The notes beneath the pieces are model-generated. The model was not told the origin of the DNA, did not search any database, and worked only from the letters and a program-made list of their open reading frames with translations. A DNA stretch of 64,000 bases from Glutamicibacter soli (GTDB taxonomy: Bacteria > Actinomycetota > Actinomycetes > Actinomycetales > Micrococcaceae), in NCBI RefSeq assembly GCF_003309065.1, contig NZ_POAF01000003.1, positions 62,001 through 126,000 of the forward strand, given 5' to 3'. Positions 42,378 through 50,532 of the stretch are shown here, piece by piece (position 1 is the first letter of the stretch; the number at the start of each line of letters is the position of its first letter). The translations under genes were made by a program, and so were the position numbers.

Positions 42378-44942
42378 CTAACGCAGGGCGCTGAGGTCCA
42401 GTGGCTTGTTGTTCGCGGCGTTGCCGTAGACCTCGACATGGACGTGGTCCATGTGGCGGGTGGTGTCGTTCCAGTTGCCGGTGAACTGGTTTCCGTACTT
42501 GCCGGAGGTGGAGTAGGCAGTCCATCCGGTGGTTGGAAGCCAGATCTCGTCCTGCCAGATCAGGTAGGAGACACCCAACTGGTCGCGGTTATCGAGCAGG
42601 AACTGCGCGATCTTGTCGCCGTTGGCCACGCCCGTTGCGGTCTTGTAGTTGCGGATCATCAAGTCCGCGGCCTTGCCGCTGCTGTGCCCGATCGAGCCGC
42701 TGCGCAACGTATAGATGGCGCTGATGCTGTCTGCGAAGCGGTCCTTGACCGCGTTGATCACCTTCTGGGTGTCGGGCTGCACCGAAACGGTGGCCTTGGT
42801 GCTCAGGTAGTCGTCCTTGATCCATCCGCTGCCCAGGCTGGTGACCACGTTGGCCCAGCCGTTCGAGGTCTTCAGGTAGGTGACCTTTTCGCCCAGCGCC
42901 ACGACGCCCTTGGACGCGTACTGGGTGCCCGCACCGGTGCGCAGGTTGACGCTGGCGGTGGTCCAGCGGTAGCTGGCGTTGGGAGTGGCTGGCGGGTCCG
43001 ATGGCAGCGGCAGGCTCGGCTTGGATGCCGAGAGGTAGGCTCCCGACACCCAGCCGGTTCCGAGCCGGCTCTTCACGCGGATCCAGCCGTTGGCCGAACC
43101 CAGGGCGGTGACCTTTTCATTCGTGGACAGCACACCCAATGACTTGGTGTTCACCGAGTTTCCGACGCGCTGGTTCACGTTGGTGGTGGCCCAGTACGGC
43201 TTGCTGGCGATCACGGCGTAGGCCGAGTTCGTCAGCGTGGAGGTTGGAACCCATCCGGTGCCCTTGGAGGTCTTGACCTTCGACCACGAGCCGCTGGTTG
43301 CGTAGAGGCTGAGCTTCTGGCCGGCAGGTATGGTGCCCAGCGACTTCGCGGAGGACGAGGCCGTGGTGCGCACCGCCGTTGCGTCCATGCTCCAACGGGT
43401 GCCGATGACCTTGTCCACGACCGGGGCCTTGGAGCTCAGGTGTTTTGCCGGAACCCAGCCGGTCCCCTTAGAGGAATTGACGCGGGTCCAGCCGTTGGCG
43501 GAGCCGATGGCGGTGACCTTCTGGCCCTTTGCCAGGGAGCCCAGCGACTTCGAGCTGCCGGTGTTCGACGCGCGCAGCGTGGTGCCGGAGGTGGCCCAGT
43601 AGGACTTGCTGGAGATCGGCGTGTAGGCCGTGGTGACGAGCGAGGAGGTGGGAACCCATCCGGCGCCCTTGGCGGTCTTGACCTTCGACCACGAGCCGCT
43701 GGTCGAATACAGGCTCATCTTCTGGCCGGCGTAGGCGGTACCCAGGGACTTGGCCTTGGTCGAGGCGGTGGCGCGGACGACGGTCTTGTCGATGGTCCAG
43801 CGCGAGCCGATGACCTTTTCGACCACCGGGGCCTTGGCCAGCAGGTTCTTCGACGGCACCCAGCCGGTGCCCTTGGAGGACTTGATCCGGGTCCAGCCGT
43901 TGGAGGTGCCGATGGCGGTGACCTTCTGCCCCTTGGCGATGCTGCCCATACTCTTGCTGCCAGAGGAGTTCGCCGACTTCAAGGCGAGATTCGCCCCGGC
44001 CCAGTAGGACTTGCTGGCGATCGGCTTGTAGGCGGTGGCCACCAACGCGGAGACCGGCACCCAACCGATTCCCTTGGAGGTCTTGACCTTGGCCCACGAG
44101 CCGCTGGTCGAGTACAGACTCAGTTTCTGGCCAGCCGGGATGCTTCCCAGCGACTTCGCCTTGGACGACGGGGTCGCGCGGACAACGGTGGTATCGATGC
44201 TCCAGCGCGAACCAATCACCTTCAGCGGTGCGGTGGCGCCCAGGTGCTTGCTCTGGATCCATCCGGTCTTACCCGAGACCGACACCGAGCTCCAGCTGCC
44301 GTAGTTGCGCAGCCACTGGACCTTTGCGCCGGCGGCGAGGGTGGCGACCTTGGCGGAGCTCGTCGAGGTGCTCTTGTAGATCGGCTGCTTGGTCTTGGCC
44401 CAGCGGTAGGCAACAGCCGGCGCACTGCTCTTGAGCTGGTTCGTGGGGACGAATCCGGTCTTGCTGCCGGACTTGATCTTGGTCCAGGAGCCTGAGGTGC
44501 CCAGGCGCTCGACCTTGGTCCGGCGCTGCAGCGCTCCGAGCGACTTCGCCTTGGACGACGGGCTCTGCCGCAGCACCTGGTAGGAGCTCAGGTAGCGGTA
44601 GGTCTTGGTCTTCGAGGTGGAAGCTGCTGGAACGTTGGTGAGGAACTTTGCCGAGACCCAGCCGGTTTTGTTGCCGTAGCTGGTTTTCGACCATCCGTTG
44701 CTCGTGGCGCTGACCTTAACAGTGGCGTTCTTGGGAATCACCAGCAGCGATTTGGACGAAGCGCTGGCGCTCTGCCGCAGGTTCAGGTTCTGGATTGTTT
44801 TCTTGCTGACGGTTTTGACCGCGGCGGCAAGTGCTACTTCCTGGGCGGGAGCGATGCTCGGCGCGGCAGCGGCCGGGATCACGGGGCTCAGGCATAGTGA
44901 CAGCGCCAAGGCAAGGCCTAGCGCGCGAGTGCGACGGGGCAT
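42378..44942 (-). CDS. Secreted cell-wall protein with ten SH3b repeats and C-terminal VanY/M15-like domain
   Basis: 854 residues with a signal peptide (LALALSLCLSPVIPAAAA). Ten consecutive bacterial SH3 domains of about 58-65 residues follow, each ending in a GW(V/I/F) strand such as KGTGWVPSKNL; repeats 4-9 form three pairs with a 135-residue period. The last 140 residues contain GHSSGKAADLMI and a final DHVHVEV, the metal-binding pattern of D,D-carboxypeptidase/endolysin-like peptidases (VanY, M15). SH3b domains bind peptidoglycan, so it is probably a wall-anchored peptidase or a related enzyme with degenerate activity. Confidence 0.85.
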   Translation of the reverse strand: MPRRTRALGLALALSLCLSPVIPAAAAPSIAPAQEVALAAAVKTVSKKTIQNLNLRQSASASSKSLLVIPKNATVKVSATSNGWSKTSYGNKTGWVSAKFLTNVPAASTSKTKTYRYLSSYQVLRQSPSSKAKSLGALQRRTKVERLGTSGSWTKIKSGSKTGFVPTNQLKSSAPAVAYRWAKTKQPIYKSTSTSSAKVATLAAGAKVQWLRNYGSWSSVSVSGKTGWIQSKHLGATAPLKVIGSRWSIDTTVVRATPSSKAKSLGSIPAGQKLSLYSTSGSWAKVKTSKGIGWVPVSALVATAYKPIASKSYWAGANLALKSANSSGSKSMGSIAKGQKVTAIGTSNGWTRIKSSKGTGWVPSKNLLAKAPVVEKVIGSRWTIDKTVVRATASTKAKSLGTAYAGQKMSLYSTSGSWSKVKTAKGAGWVPTSSLVTTAYTPISSKSYWATSGTTLRASNTGSSKSLGSLAKGQKVTAIGSANGWTRVNSSKGTGWVPAKHLSSKAPVVDKVIGTRWSMDATAVRTTASSSAKSLGTIPAGQKLSLYATSGSWSKVKTSKGTGWVPTSTLTNSAYAVIASKPYWATTNVNQRVGNSVNTKSLGVLSTNEKVTALGSANGWIRVKSRLGTGWVSGAYLSASKPSLPLPSDPPATPNASYRWTTASVNLRTGAGTQYASKGVVALGEKVTYLKTSNGWANVVTSLGSGWIKDDYLSTKATVSVQPDTQKVINAVKDRFADSISAIYTLRSGSIGHSSGKAADLMIRNYKTATGVANGDKIAQFLLDNRDQLGVSYLIWQDEIWLPTTGWTAYSTSGKYGNQFTGNWNDTTRHMDHVHVEVYGNAANNKPLDLSALR
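43008..44222 (-). repeat. Three tandem 405-bp units inside the SH3b gene
   Basis: Units 44222-43818, 43817-43413 and 43412-43008 each encode two SH3b domains and begin KVIG(S/T)RW. The first two are closely alike along their whole length, the third diverges in its second half. This points to internal duplication of a two-domain block. Confidence 0.8.
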
Positions 44943-45060
44943 CTGGGTTCTTTCGGTCAGATCCTCACTGATCGGTGAGGTCGGAAACTGGACGACAGCT
45001 GCCCGTCGGTAGTCCTCCAGTTACGGCTGCCACTCCTAGAATGACATACCCAGAGAAAAT
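44943..45060 (-). promoter_or_regulatory. Probable structured leader of the SH3b gene
   Basis: Read on the minus strand, ACTGGAGGAC can pair with GTCGTCCAGT over a short insert, and CCTCAC-N6-GTGAGG forms a second hairpin just before the start. The ribosome site is weak (GAAAGAA). It does not match the c-di-AMP riboswitch pattern often seen before actinobacterial wall hydrolases, so its nature is open. Confidence 0.4.
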
Positions 45061-45082
45061 ACAGTATTTGCACACTCGAAAT

Positions 45083-45739
45083 TCACTTAGTTGTTTTGAT
45101 GTATACAAACGCGGTTTCCGAACCGGGCTCGATTTCCGTTCGCCCTGCATCCTGGATCACCGGCCCCGCGGCCTGTGCGCGGAGCCGCTCGAAGTCTTCA
45201 TCGGACAGGTGCTGGATCCCGACCGGCGCATGGGCGGACAACCAGCGTTCGATGCGCTCGCCTTGTTCCTCGGTCAGCCAGGCGAACAGCGCGTGCGCGC
45301 TCTGCGCCGCAGCCTTGCCGGTGGACATCTGCAGTGATTTTCTGATGCCGATATTGACCTCCGCGACCAGCACCTCGTTGCTCTTGGGCAGTTGCGTGCC
45401 GGACACCTGTAGTTTGGCGATGAGTTTCGGCAGGTCGTTCGCCGGCAACGGCGGCAGGCCCACGGCTTGGGCCTTGCCGACCTGGCTCACCATCGCTTCG
45501 GGGAACACCTCCAGCACCTTGGAGAACATCTTGGGATTGGCGCGCCGCACCGATTTGGCAAATGCCTGCTCCGACCAGGTCTGCCATTCAGGTTCATGCG
45601 GCGAGCGGAGGTAGGCGATGACAGCTGCGCGGGCAACTGCTGAGAGGCCCTCGTCCTCGGTGGACGGATCTTCCTTGTCGATCCGCAGGATGATCGCTTG
45701 AACCAGTTCATCCGGATCGCGTTCGCGCAACTCACTCAT
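45083..45739 (-). CDS. PTH2-type peptidyl-tRNA hydrolase domain protein with long N-terminal extension
   Basis: 218 residues. The C-terminal 100 carry MSTGKAAAQSAHA (compare MSxGKxAAQxxHA of PTH2) and VIQDAGRTEIEPGSETAFV (compare DAGRTQxxPGSxT), the two hallmark blocks of archaeal/eukaryotic-type peptidyl-tRNA hydrolase 2. Residues 1-120 are helical and not part of that family. Bacteria normally use the unrelated Pth1, so this is an accessory enzyme, perhaps acting on a special tRNA-linked substrate. It appears monocistronic. Confidence 0.78.
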   Translation of the reverse strand: MSELRERDPDELVQAIILRIDKEDPSTEDEGLSAVARAAVIAYLRSPHEPEWQTWSEQAFAKSVRRANPKMFSKVLEVFPEAMVSQVGKAQAVGLPPLPANDLPKLIAKLQVSGTQLPKSNEVLVAEVNIGIRKSLQMSTGKAAAQSAHALFAWLTEEQGERIERWLSAHAPVGIQHLSDEDFERLRAQAAGPVIQDAGRTEIEPGSETAFVYIKTTK

Positions 45740-45801
45740 GGAATCATTCTATTCAAAGCGCGCGGGGCCTCTCACCGACACCGGTTGCAGGGTCCCTGAC
45801 C

Positions 45802-46152
45802 CTAGCTGCTCAGGAACGTGACCGTAATGCGCGCCTGCTGCGCGGCGTAAACCGCATGCAGGACGTTGGCTTCAACGAAAATGGAGCCTCCGATGCCCAA
45901 CGTGGAGGTTGCGCCGCCAACGGTGAAATCAACTTCGCCGCTGATCACTTGGACGATGATCGGTGTGCGCGCCATGTGGTCCGGAAGCTCCACCCCTGCA
46001 TCGAAGGCGATTTCGGTGATCTGGGCCTTCTCCCCCGCGAAAATGCGCTTGGCGGCGTACTTGCCGGGCTTGATCGGATTCCGTTCGGCATAGTCCTGGA
46101 TTGTCCGGGCGATCAGCACCGAATCGCTCGCATCCGACGTATTCTGGCTCAT
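45802..46152 (-). CDS. Cupin-domain protein
   Basis: 116 residues. A single cupin barrel is visible: AQITEIAFDAGVELPDHMARTPIIVQVISGEVDFTVGG for the first motif and the second motif around SIFVEANVLHAVYAAQQARITVTFL. The first motif has only one clear His, so metal binding may be reduced. Small cupins of this kind bind ligands or act as sensors or isomerases; no specific role can be assigned. Confidence 0.8.
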   Translation of the reverse strand: MSQNTSDASDSVLIARTIQDYAERNPIKPGKYAAKRIFAGEKAQITEIAFDAGVELPDHMARTPIIVQVISGEVDFTVGGATSTLGIGGSIFVEANVLHAVYAAQQARITVTFLSS

Positions 46153-46209
46153 GGCTAGTTCCTTCCGTAATTCATGGTGCGCAGGGAGATAATCATCCGA
46201 CGAGATCGG

Positions 46210-47040
46210 CTAGTACCTTCGTCCCCTGACCTTGCGGGCAATCAGCAAGACGACGCTCGTCAGCATGGCAGTAGCGAGGCTGACCAGAACAGGGATCTGC
46301 CATTCTTGCTTAACTAGGGCATCGGAAGTGCCGCTCACGAGCGCGCCGAGAATGCTCCCGACACCGCGCTCCGTGCCTTGGCCGACCGCGGCGACACTCT
46401 CGAACAGCGCAGGCGTGATCCACTGGATCACGAGCGAGAGAATCCAGATCAGCAGATTGGCGGCCTTCAGGAACCCCAGGACTCCCAGCACCAGGCCGAG
46501 GACTACCGGCCCGGCATACCAGAGATATTGCGCGTAGGACTGCGCTCCGGAAACCAGAGAAGCCACGACCTGCAGCCAGTAGCTGAAGCCCACGGCGATC
46601 AGCGCAAACAGCGGGGCCGCTGCAATGAGCTTGAGCTTGACGATCAGGTAGTACAGCGCTTGGAACACGGCAAACAGGGTGCCAAGGAAATACAGGTGGC
46701 GCACCGAGTCCGCAGAGATCTCCCCATCGAATAGTCCCGGTTCGAGCGCGTACGTCGCTTGGAATGCCAGCGCGATAAACCCGAGCACCATGCCGACATC
46801 GGTCACCACGGCGAATTTAGTACCGCCGTACCCAACCCTGCGGGCGAAGAATGCGCTGAGCAGGGTCGCCATGGAGAAGACGAGCAGCAATCCGAGTGCG
46901 TCGTTCGAAGCATAGGGAAGAATTGCTTGGTCTTCGTAGCCGATCCACAGCCACGGAAGGACGGCGAACGCCACGATCAGCAGCCCGGCCACCAGCTGCA
47001 TCCACCAGCTTTGCCAGACGCCTGCGGTTGATCTCAACAT
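46210..47040 (-). CDS. Polytopic membrane protein, unknown
   Basis: 276 residues with about seven hydrophobic helices (near 15-33, 46-66, 80-96, 115-135, 140-163, 170-192 and 250-270) and an ATG preceded by AAGGAG. Charged residues are few. I do not recognise a named family and see no transport signature. It stands alone, divergent from the TipA-like regulator across a 475-base region. Confidence 0.65.
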   Translation of the reverse strand: MLRSTAGVWQSWWMQLVAGLLIVAFAVLPWLWIGYEDQAILPYASNDALGLLLVFSMATLLSAFFARRVGYGGTKFAVVTDVGMVLGFIALAFQATYALEPGLFDGEISADSVRHLYFLGTLFAVFQALYYLIVKLKLIAAAPLFALIAVGFSYWLQVVASLVSGAQSYAQYLWYAGPVVLGLVLGVLGFLKAANLLIWILSLVIQWITPALFESVAAVGQGTERGVGSILGALVSGTSDALVKQEWQIPVLVSLATAMLTSVVLLIARKVRGRRY

Positions 47041-47154
47041 TGCTCCTTCGAGTCCCCAAGTGTTCCTCTGGACTTATTCTTCCAGAGCTCAGGGCAACCT
47101 GTAGGGCTTCAGGCCAGCGTTTCGCGAGCCCCGGAGCAGGAATGGCAGGACAAA

Positions 47155-47205
47155 CGAGCGGCTCGGAGGCATTCCCTCAAGGGTGGAATACCTGCGAGCC
47201 GCTCG
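47155..47205. repeat. Long imperfect hairpin, function unknown
   Basis: Outer arms CGAGCGGCTCG and CGAGCCGCTCG (11 bp, perfect) enclose a second stem AGGCATTCC/GGAATACCT with one mismatch. It lies between divergently transcribed genes, where a terminator is not expected. Confidence 0.55.
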
Positions 47206-47378
47206 CGAATTCTATTCACCATGGTTCGATACGGGTGGTCGAAGCGCACGACAACGTTACAGATGACTTTGGTCTGGAACGTGCCGGTGAAAGTCGTTCT
47301 CGGCGGTAGCTCTTGACGACTTCAACTACGTTTATTCAACTACAGACCAGTCAGGGTGTGCAATACGCATCATCATGG

Positions 47379-47395
47379 TTGATCAATATGATCAA
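47379..47395. promoter_or_regulatory. Palindrome TTGATCA-ATA-TGATCAA
   Basis: Perfect 7-bp arms with 3-base spacing, about 100 bases upstream of the TipA-like promoter. It looks like an operator for an unidentified regulator. Confidence 0.45.
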
Positions 47396-47478
47396 TCTCG
47401 GCCCATCTCGTTTGCGTCGATCCGTCACTTTGCCGGCACTGCTCGAAAACCCTCCCGGAAGGTGCGTTCCGAACGGTG

Positions 47479-47507
47479 TTGACCTTGACGTAACGTCAAC
47501 CTATAGC
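47479..47507 (+). promoter_or_regulatory. Promoter with MerR-type palindrome before the TipA-like gene
   Basis: TTGACC (-35) and TATAGC (-10) with a 17-base spacer filled by TTGACGT-A-ACGTCAA, a perfect palindrome at 47485-47499. The ATG at 47516 is 8 bases after the -10, so the message should be leaderless or nearly so. Confidence 0.7.
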
Positions 47508-47515
47508 GTTTCCAT

Positions 47516-48304
47516 ATGGATAAGATTCGCCGAGAGAAACACCCGGACACGAGTTACAGCATCTCCGAGGTAGCCAAGTCGACCGGGGTGACCAGCAGAA
47601 CCTTGCGGCACTACGACCACATCGGCCTGCTTCGTCCGGCATTCGTGGCTGACAACGGCTACCGGCATTATGGCCAGCACGAGCTGGTCCGCTTGCAACG
47701 GATCCTGCTGCTGCGCCAATTGGGCCTGCGGCTGGACACCATCTCCGAGGTGCTCGATTCCAAAACGGAACAGATCCAGGCGCTGGAAATCCATGTCAAA
47801 GACCTGGATCGGCAGCGGGAAAACATAGACCGTCAGATCAAGGCCCTGCGCCACAGCATTAGCGCACTATCGAAAGGGGAAACAGTGAATCTCGATTCGG
47901 CCTTCGAAGGGTTCAACGAGCAATACAAGGAAGAAGTCGTCGCCCGGTGGGGCTCGGAAGCCTACGAGCGTTCCGATCAATGGTGGCGCTCGAAGAGCGG
48001 CGCCGAGCGAGCCGACATGATGGAACAGGTCAAGGAGCTGAACCACGCGTGGGTACAGGCTGGCGAAGACGGAATCTCCGCCGACAGCGACGCCGCACGC
48101 CTGCTGGCTTCCCGGCACGTGCAGTGGCTGGCGTCCATACCGGGCACCCCGGCCGCTTCCGGCGACCCGGCGCAGTTGCGCGCGTACGTGCTGGGACTTG
48201 CCGACATGTACGTCGCTGATGAACGCTTCGCCAAGAACTATCAGGGGCACGCACCGTTCGTCCGCGATGCCCTGCATTCGTTCATGAATGAAGAGGAGCA
48301 CTAG
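47516..48304 (+). CDS. MerR-family regulator with TipAS-like antibiotic-recognition domain
   Basis: 262 residues. SISEVAKSTGVTSRTLRHYDHIGLLRPAFVADNGYRHY is the MerR winged helix, followed by a coiled coil (about 75-115) and a C-terminal all-helical domain of the TipAS type (GFNEQYKEEVVARWGSEAYERSDQWW, GHAPFVRDALHSFM). TipA proteins bind thiopeptide or other drugs and activate their own promoter. The MerR palindrome is in the gene's own promoter, so autoregulation is expected. Confidence 0.88.
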   Translation: MDKIRREKHPDTSYSISEVAKSTGVTSRTLRHYDHIGLLRPAFVADNGYRHYGQHELVRLQRILLLRQLGLRLDTISEVLDSKTEQIQALEIHVKDLDRQRENIDRQIKALRHSISALSKGETVNLDSAFEGFNEQYKEEVVARWGSEAYERSDQWWRSKSGAERADMMEQVKELNHAWVQAGEDGISADSDAARLLASRHVQWLASIPGTPAASGDPAQLRAYVLGLADMYVADERFAKNYQGHAPFVRDALHSFMNEEEH

Positions 48305-48352
48305 CAATCAGGTGCTTCGGCATACGTCTCGAAGACTCTGCCGGAGCGCCCG

Positions 48353-48553
48353 CTATGATTCCCTCTCGATTTCCTCGCGCGCTTGGGCATAGCGAGTCTG
48401 GATGTATTCCTCCAGCTTTTCGCGTTCCACGCGCCACACTCCCCTGCCTCCGATTTGGATGGCTGGCAGCTCTCCACTCTTGATCAACGCGCGGATCTGC
48501 GGAAGCTTGACGTTCAGCTCCTCGGCAACGTCTTCTAATCGCAAGAACCTCAT
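48353..48553 (-). CDS. Excisionase-type helix-turn-helix protein
   Basis: 66 residues. LRLEDVAEELNVKLPQIRALIKSGELPAIQIGGRGVWRVEREKLEEYI is the MerR-like HTH_17 fold of excisionase-family DNA-binding proteins common in actinobacterial chromosomes. There is no integrase or attachment site nearby, so it is more likely a small transcription or nucleoid factor than a mobile-element excisionase. Confidence 0.82.
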   Translation of the reverse strand: MRFLRLEDVAEELNVKLPQIRALIKSGELPAIQIGGRGVWRVEREKLEEYIQTRYAQAREEIERES

Positions 48554-48778
48554 GGCATCAGATTACTGTCATTTGCTGAAGTTAGATCTGATTCGACGCA
48601 ACCTGTGCATAACGTGTTCCCTACGCCACAATTTATGCCGTTGCTGCCCCTGCGAGCACCGCGCACGCAACAAACCGGTCAGTCCGTGCAACACGCTTGG
48701 GAGATACTGGTCATTTTGACTAAAATCTATTTGTAGCACTCGCGATCTTCACGCACACGCCGTCATAGGAGACCACAG

Positions 48779-49267
48779 ATGAATTCGGATACGTATCAGC
48801 TCGATGAAACCGACCGACGTATCCTTCTGGCCCTCGATGCCGATCCGCGTGTTCCCATCATGATGCTCGCCCAGCAGCTTGGACTGGCCCGAGGCACCGT
48901 GCAGTCCCGTTTGGAGCGGCTGGCGAACTCCGGCGCCCTGCGTCCGAATACTGCGCGTATTCTGCCGGCGGCCATGGGCCGCGGCGTCAGCGCGTTCGTC
49001 AGCGCGGAGCTGGACCAGGCCCGCCTGAACGAGGCGATCGCGGGACTGCGGCAAATCCCAGAAGTCCTCGAGTGCGTGGCTCCTGCCGGCGATACCGACC
49101 TGCTGATCCGCGTAGCCGCCACGGACCCCGACGACTTGTACCGGGTCAGCGAGGAAATTCGCCTCTGCCCGGGCATCACCCGCACCTCGACGTCAATGAT
49201 CCTGCGCGACGTCATTCCGTTCCGCACCACCGAGCTGCTCAAGAAGTTGAGCGGCGAAAAGCACTAA
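48779..49267 (+). CDS. Lrp/AsnC-family regulator
   Basis: 162 residues with GGAGACC before the ATG. LDETDRRILLALDADPRVPIMMLAQQLGLARGTVQSRLERL is the AsnC-type helix-turn-helix and the rest is the RAM amino-acid-binding domain (VAPAGDTDLLIRVAATDPDDLYRV). The target genes are not apparent. It converges on the MFS gene with a shared terminator. Confidence 0.88.
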   Translation: MNSDTYQLDETDRRILLALDADPRVPIMMLAQQLGLARGTVQSRLERLANSGALRPNTARILPAAMGRGVSAFVSAELDQARLNEAIAGLRQIPEVLECVAPAGDTDLLIRVAATDPDDLYRVSEEIRLCPGITRTSTSMILRDVIPFRTTELLKKLSGEKH

Positions 49268-49282
49268 GCCCGCATCTTTCAC

Positions 49283-49311
49283 AACGGCCAGGCACCGCGT
49301 GCCTGGCCGTT
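49283..49311. terminator. Bidirectional terminator between lrp and MFS genes
   Basis: A perfect 13-bp stem (AACGGCCAGGCAC, loop CGC) 15 bases after the lrp stop; its right arm reaches into the stop codon of the MFS gene. Confidence 0.75.
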
Positions 49312-50530
49312 AGTCTGTTACATGCTGGGGGATTCGTCCGGGCAGGTATTTCCGGGCCCTGAATACCTGGACCATGGAGGCGGCGCAGCAGATGGCGAGC
49401 AGCCCGATGAACAGCGCCGGGTGGGCCATCGGCCGCCACAGGGCGAACAGCGTGGGGAACGTGAAGCCGATGAAGCAGCACATGTAGAACCGTCCGGTCA
49501 GCTTGCCCAGATCCGCGGGACCTGCCAGATCCAGCACCTGGCTCAGCCCTGCGACCAGCAGGATTCCGTTCGCGGCGCCAGACACGACCGATGCCGCCAT
49601 GCCCACGGCTTCGGAGCCGGTCAGCGAAACCACCAGCATCAGCAACAGGCCCGCCAAGGCGACGCCCAGCCCCCAGAGCAGCAGGCCGACCCGGCTGACA
49701 TCGTTGAAACGGCGGATCAGCGGCTGGATTGCTGCGCCCATGCCCATCGTGACCAGCACGGTGATCGTGGAATACAGCAGGCTGGATTGGCCCGGTTCGG
49801 CGGTCAGGGCGGGGACCACCGCGAACCCCGTGGCTGCCATCCCGAAGACCCAGGGGGCTGCGGGCAGCACCAGCCGGGTGAACCGCTTCATGTTCGCCAT
49901 GCTGGTCCGCATCTGGTGCGCGGCAGGGGCAGCATCCGCCGGATCCACCTGGCGCAGGACGGCTGGCTGTTCCTCCTTGGCGGTGAGCATCAGCAGCAAC
50001 CAGGCCAGCGTGGCGACCGCGTGGACAGCGTAGGCGAGTTCCGGGCTTTGGCTGGATCCGACAATCGCGCCGGAGATCGCCGGGCCGATGGCGAAGCCGG
50101 CCGAGGTGCACAGCGCCGCCCGGGTGGCGCCTGCCGGCCCGGGGCTGATCAGCTTGACCCAGCTGGTGACTGCCACCATGGCGAGCCCCATGCCCAGCCC
50201 GGTGAAGACGCGTCCGAGGTACAGGCCCGCTTCGGTGTACCAGCCGCCCATCAGGGCCAGGGATCCGAGCACCGAGAATGCCAGGGCCGCCAGCGTGAAG
50301 GGCTTTCGCCCGAAGCGGTCAGTCAGCGGGCCGCCGAACATCAGCGCAGGGATCATGCCGAGCAGATAGCTGCCCATGACCAGCATGGCTTCGAATTCGC
50401 TCAGCAGCCGTTGCTGCTGGTACCAGCTGATCAGGGAGACATACTGGTTGGCGCACCAGCCGGTGAGGATCAGGCAGATGCCGGGAAGCCACCACGAGGT
50501 GGTGCGGCGTGCGGTCTTGGAAAGTGCGAT
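49310..50530 (-). CDS. MFS transporter with apparent non-canonical start codon
   Basis: About 406 residues if started at ATC 50530. The frame is open from a stop at 50581 and encodes the first membrane helix (WWLPGICLILTGWCANQYVSLISWY), yet has no ATG, GTG or TTG before ATG 50386, which lies between helix 1 and 2. GGAGAAGTAGGC in front of the ATC is a good ribosome site and overlaps the ArsC stop (TAG), implying coupling. ATT at 50545 is another rare candidate. LTDRFGRK is the MFS motif A and about twelve helices follow. The substrate is unknown; starting at 50386 would delete helix 1. Confidence 0.75.
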   Translation of the reverse strand: MALSKTARRTTSWWLPGICLILTGWCANQYVSLISWYQQQRLLSEFEAMLVMGSYLLGMIPALMFGGPLTDRFGRKPFTLAALAFSVLGSLALMGGWYTEAGLYLGRVFTGLGMGLAMVAVTSWVKLISPGPAGATRAALCTSAGFAIGPAISGAIVGSSQSPELAYAVHAVATLAWLLLMLTAKEEQPAVLRQVDPADAAPAAHQMRTSMANMKRFTRLVLPAAPWVFGMAATGFAVVPALTAEPGQSSLLYSTITVLVTMGMGAAIQPLIRRFNDVSRVGLLLWGLGVALAGLLLMLVVSLTGSEAVGMAASVVSGAANGILLVAGLSQVLDLAGPADLGKLTGRFYMCCFIGFTFPTLFALWRPMAHPALFIGLLAICCAASMVQVFRARKYLPGRIPQHVTD

Positions 50531-50532
50531 GC

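Larger units (their letters stand above)
47041..47515. other. Divergent intergenic region with a long hairpin and an operator-like palindrome
   Basis: 475 bases without a supportable gene. It contains an imperfect hairpin at 47155-47205, a perfect 17-bp inverted repeat at 47379-47395 and the TipA-type promoter at its right end. Confidence 0.6.

Noticed and set aside
43008-44222. CRISPR-like tandem repeat
   Set aside because: The 405-bp period keeps the reading frame and encodes SH3b domain pairs; there are no short repeats with unique spacers.
44943-45060. c-di-AMP riboswitch before the wall-protein gene
   Set aside because: The context suggested it, but the conserved purine-rich blocks of that riboswitch are not visible; kept only as an undefined structured leader.
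48353-48553. Excisionase gene as a sign of a prophage or integrative element
   Set aside because: No integrase, attachment-site duplication or phage genes nearby, and the tRNA is 38 kb away; such small HTH proteins are common chromosomal genes.
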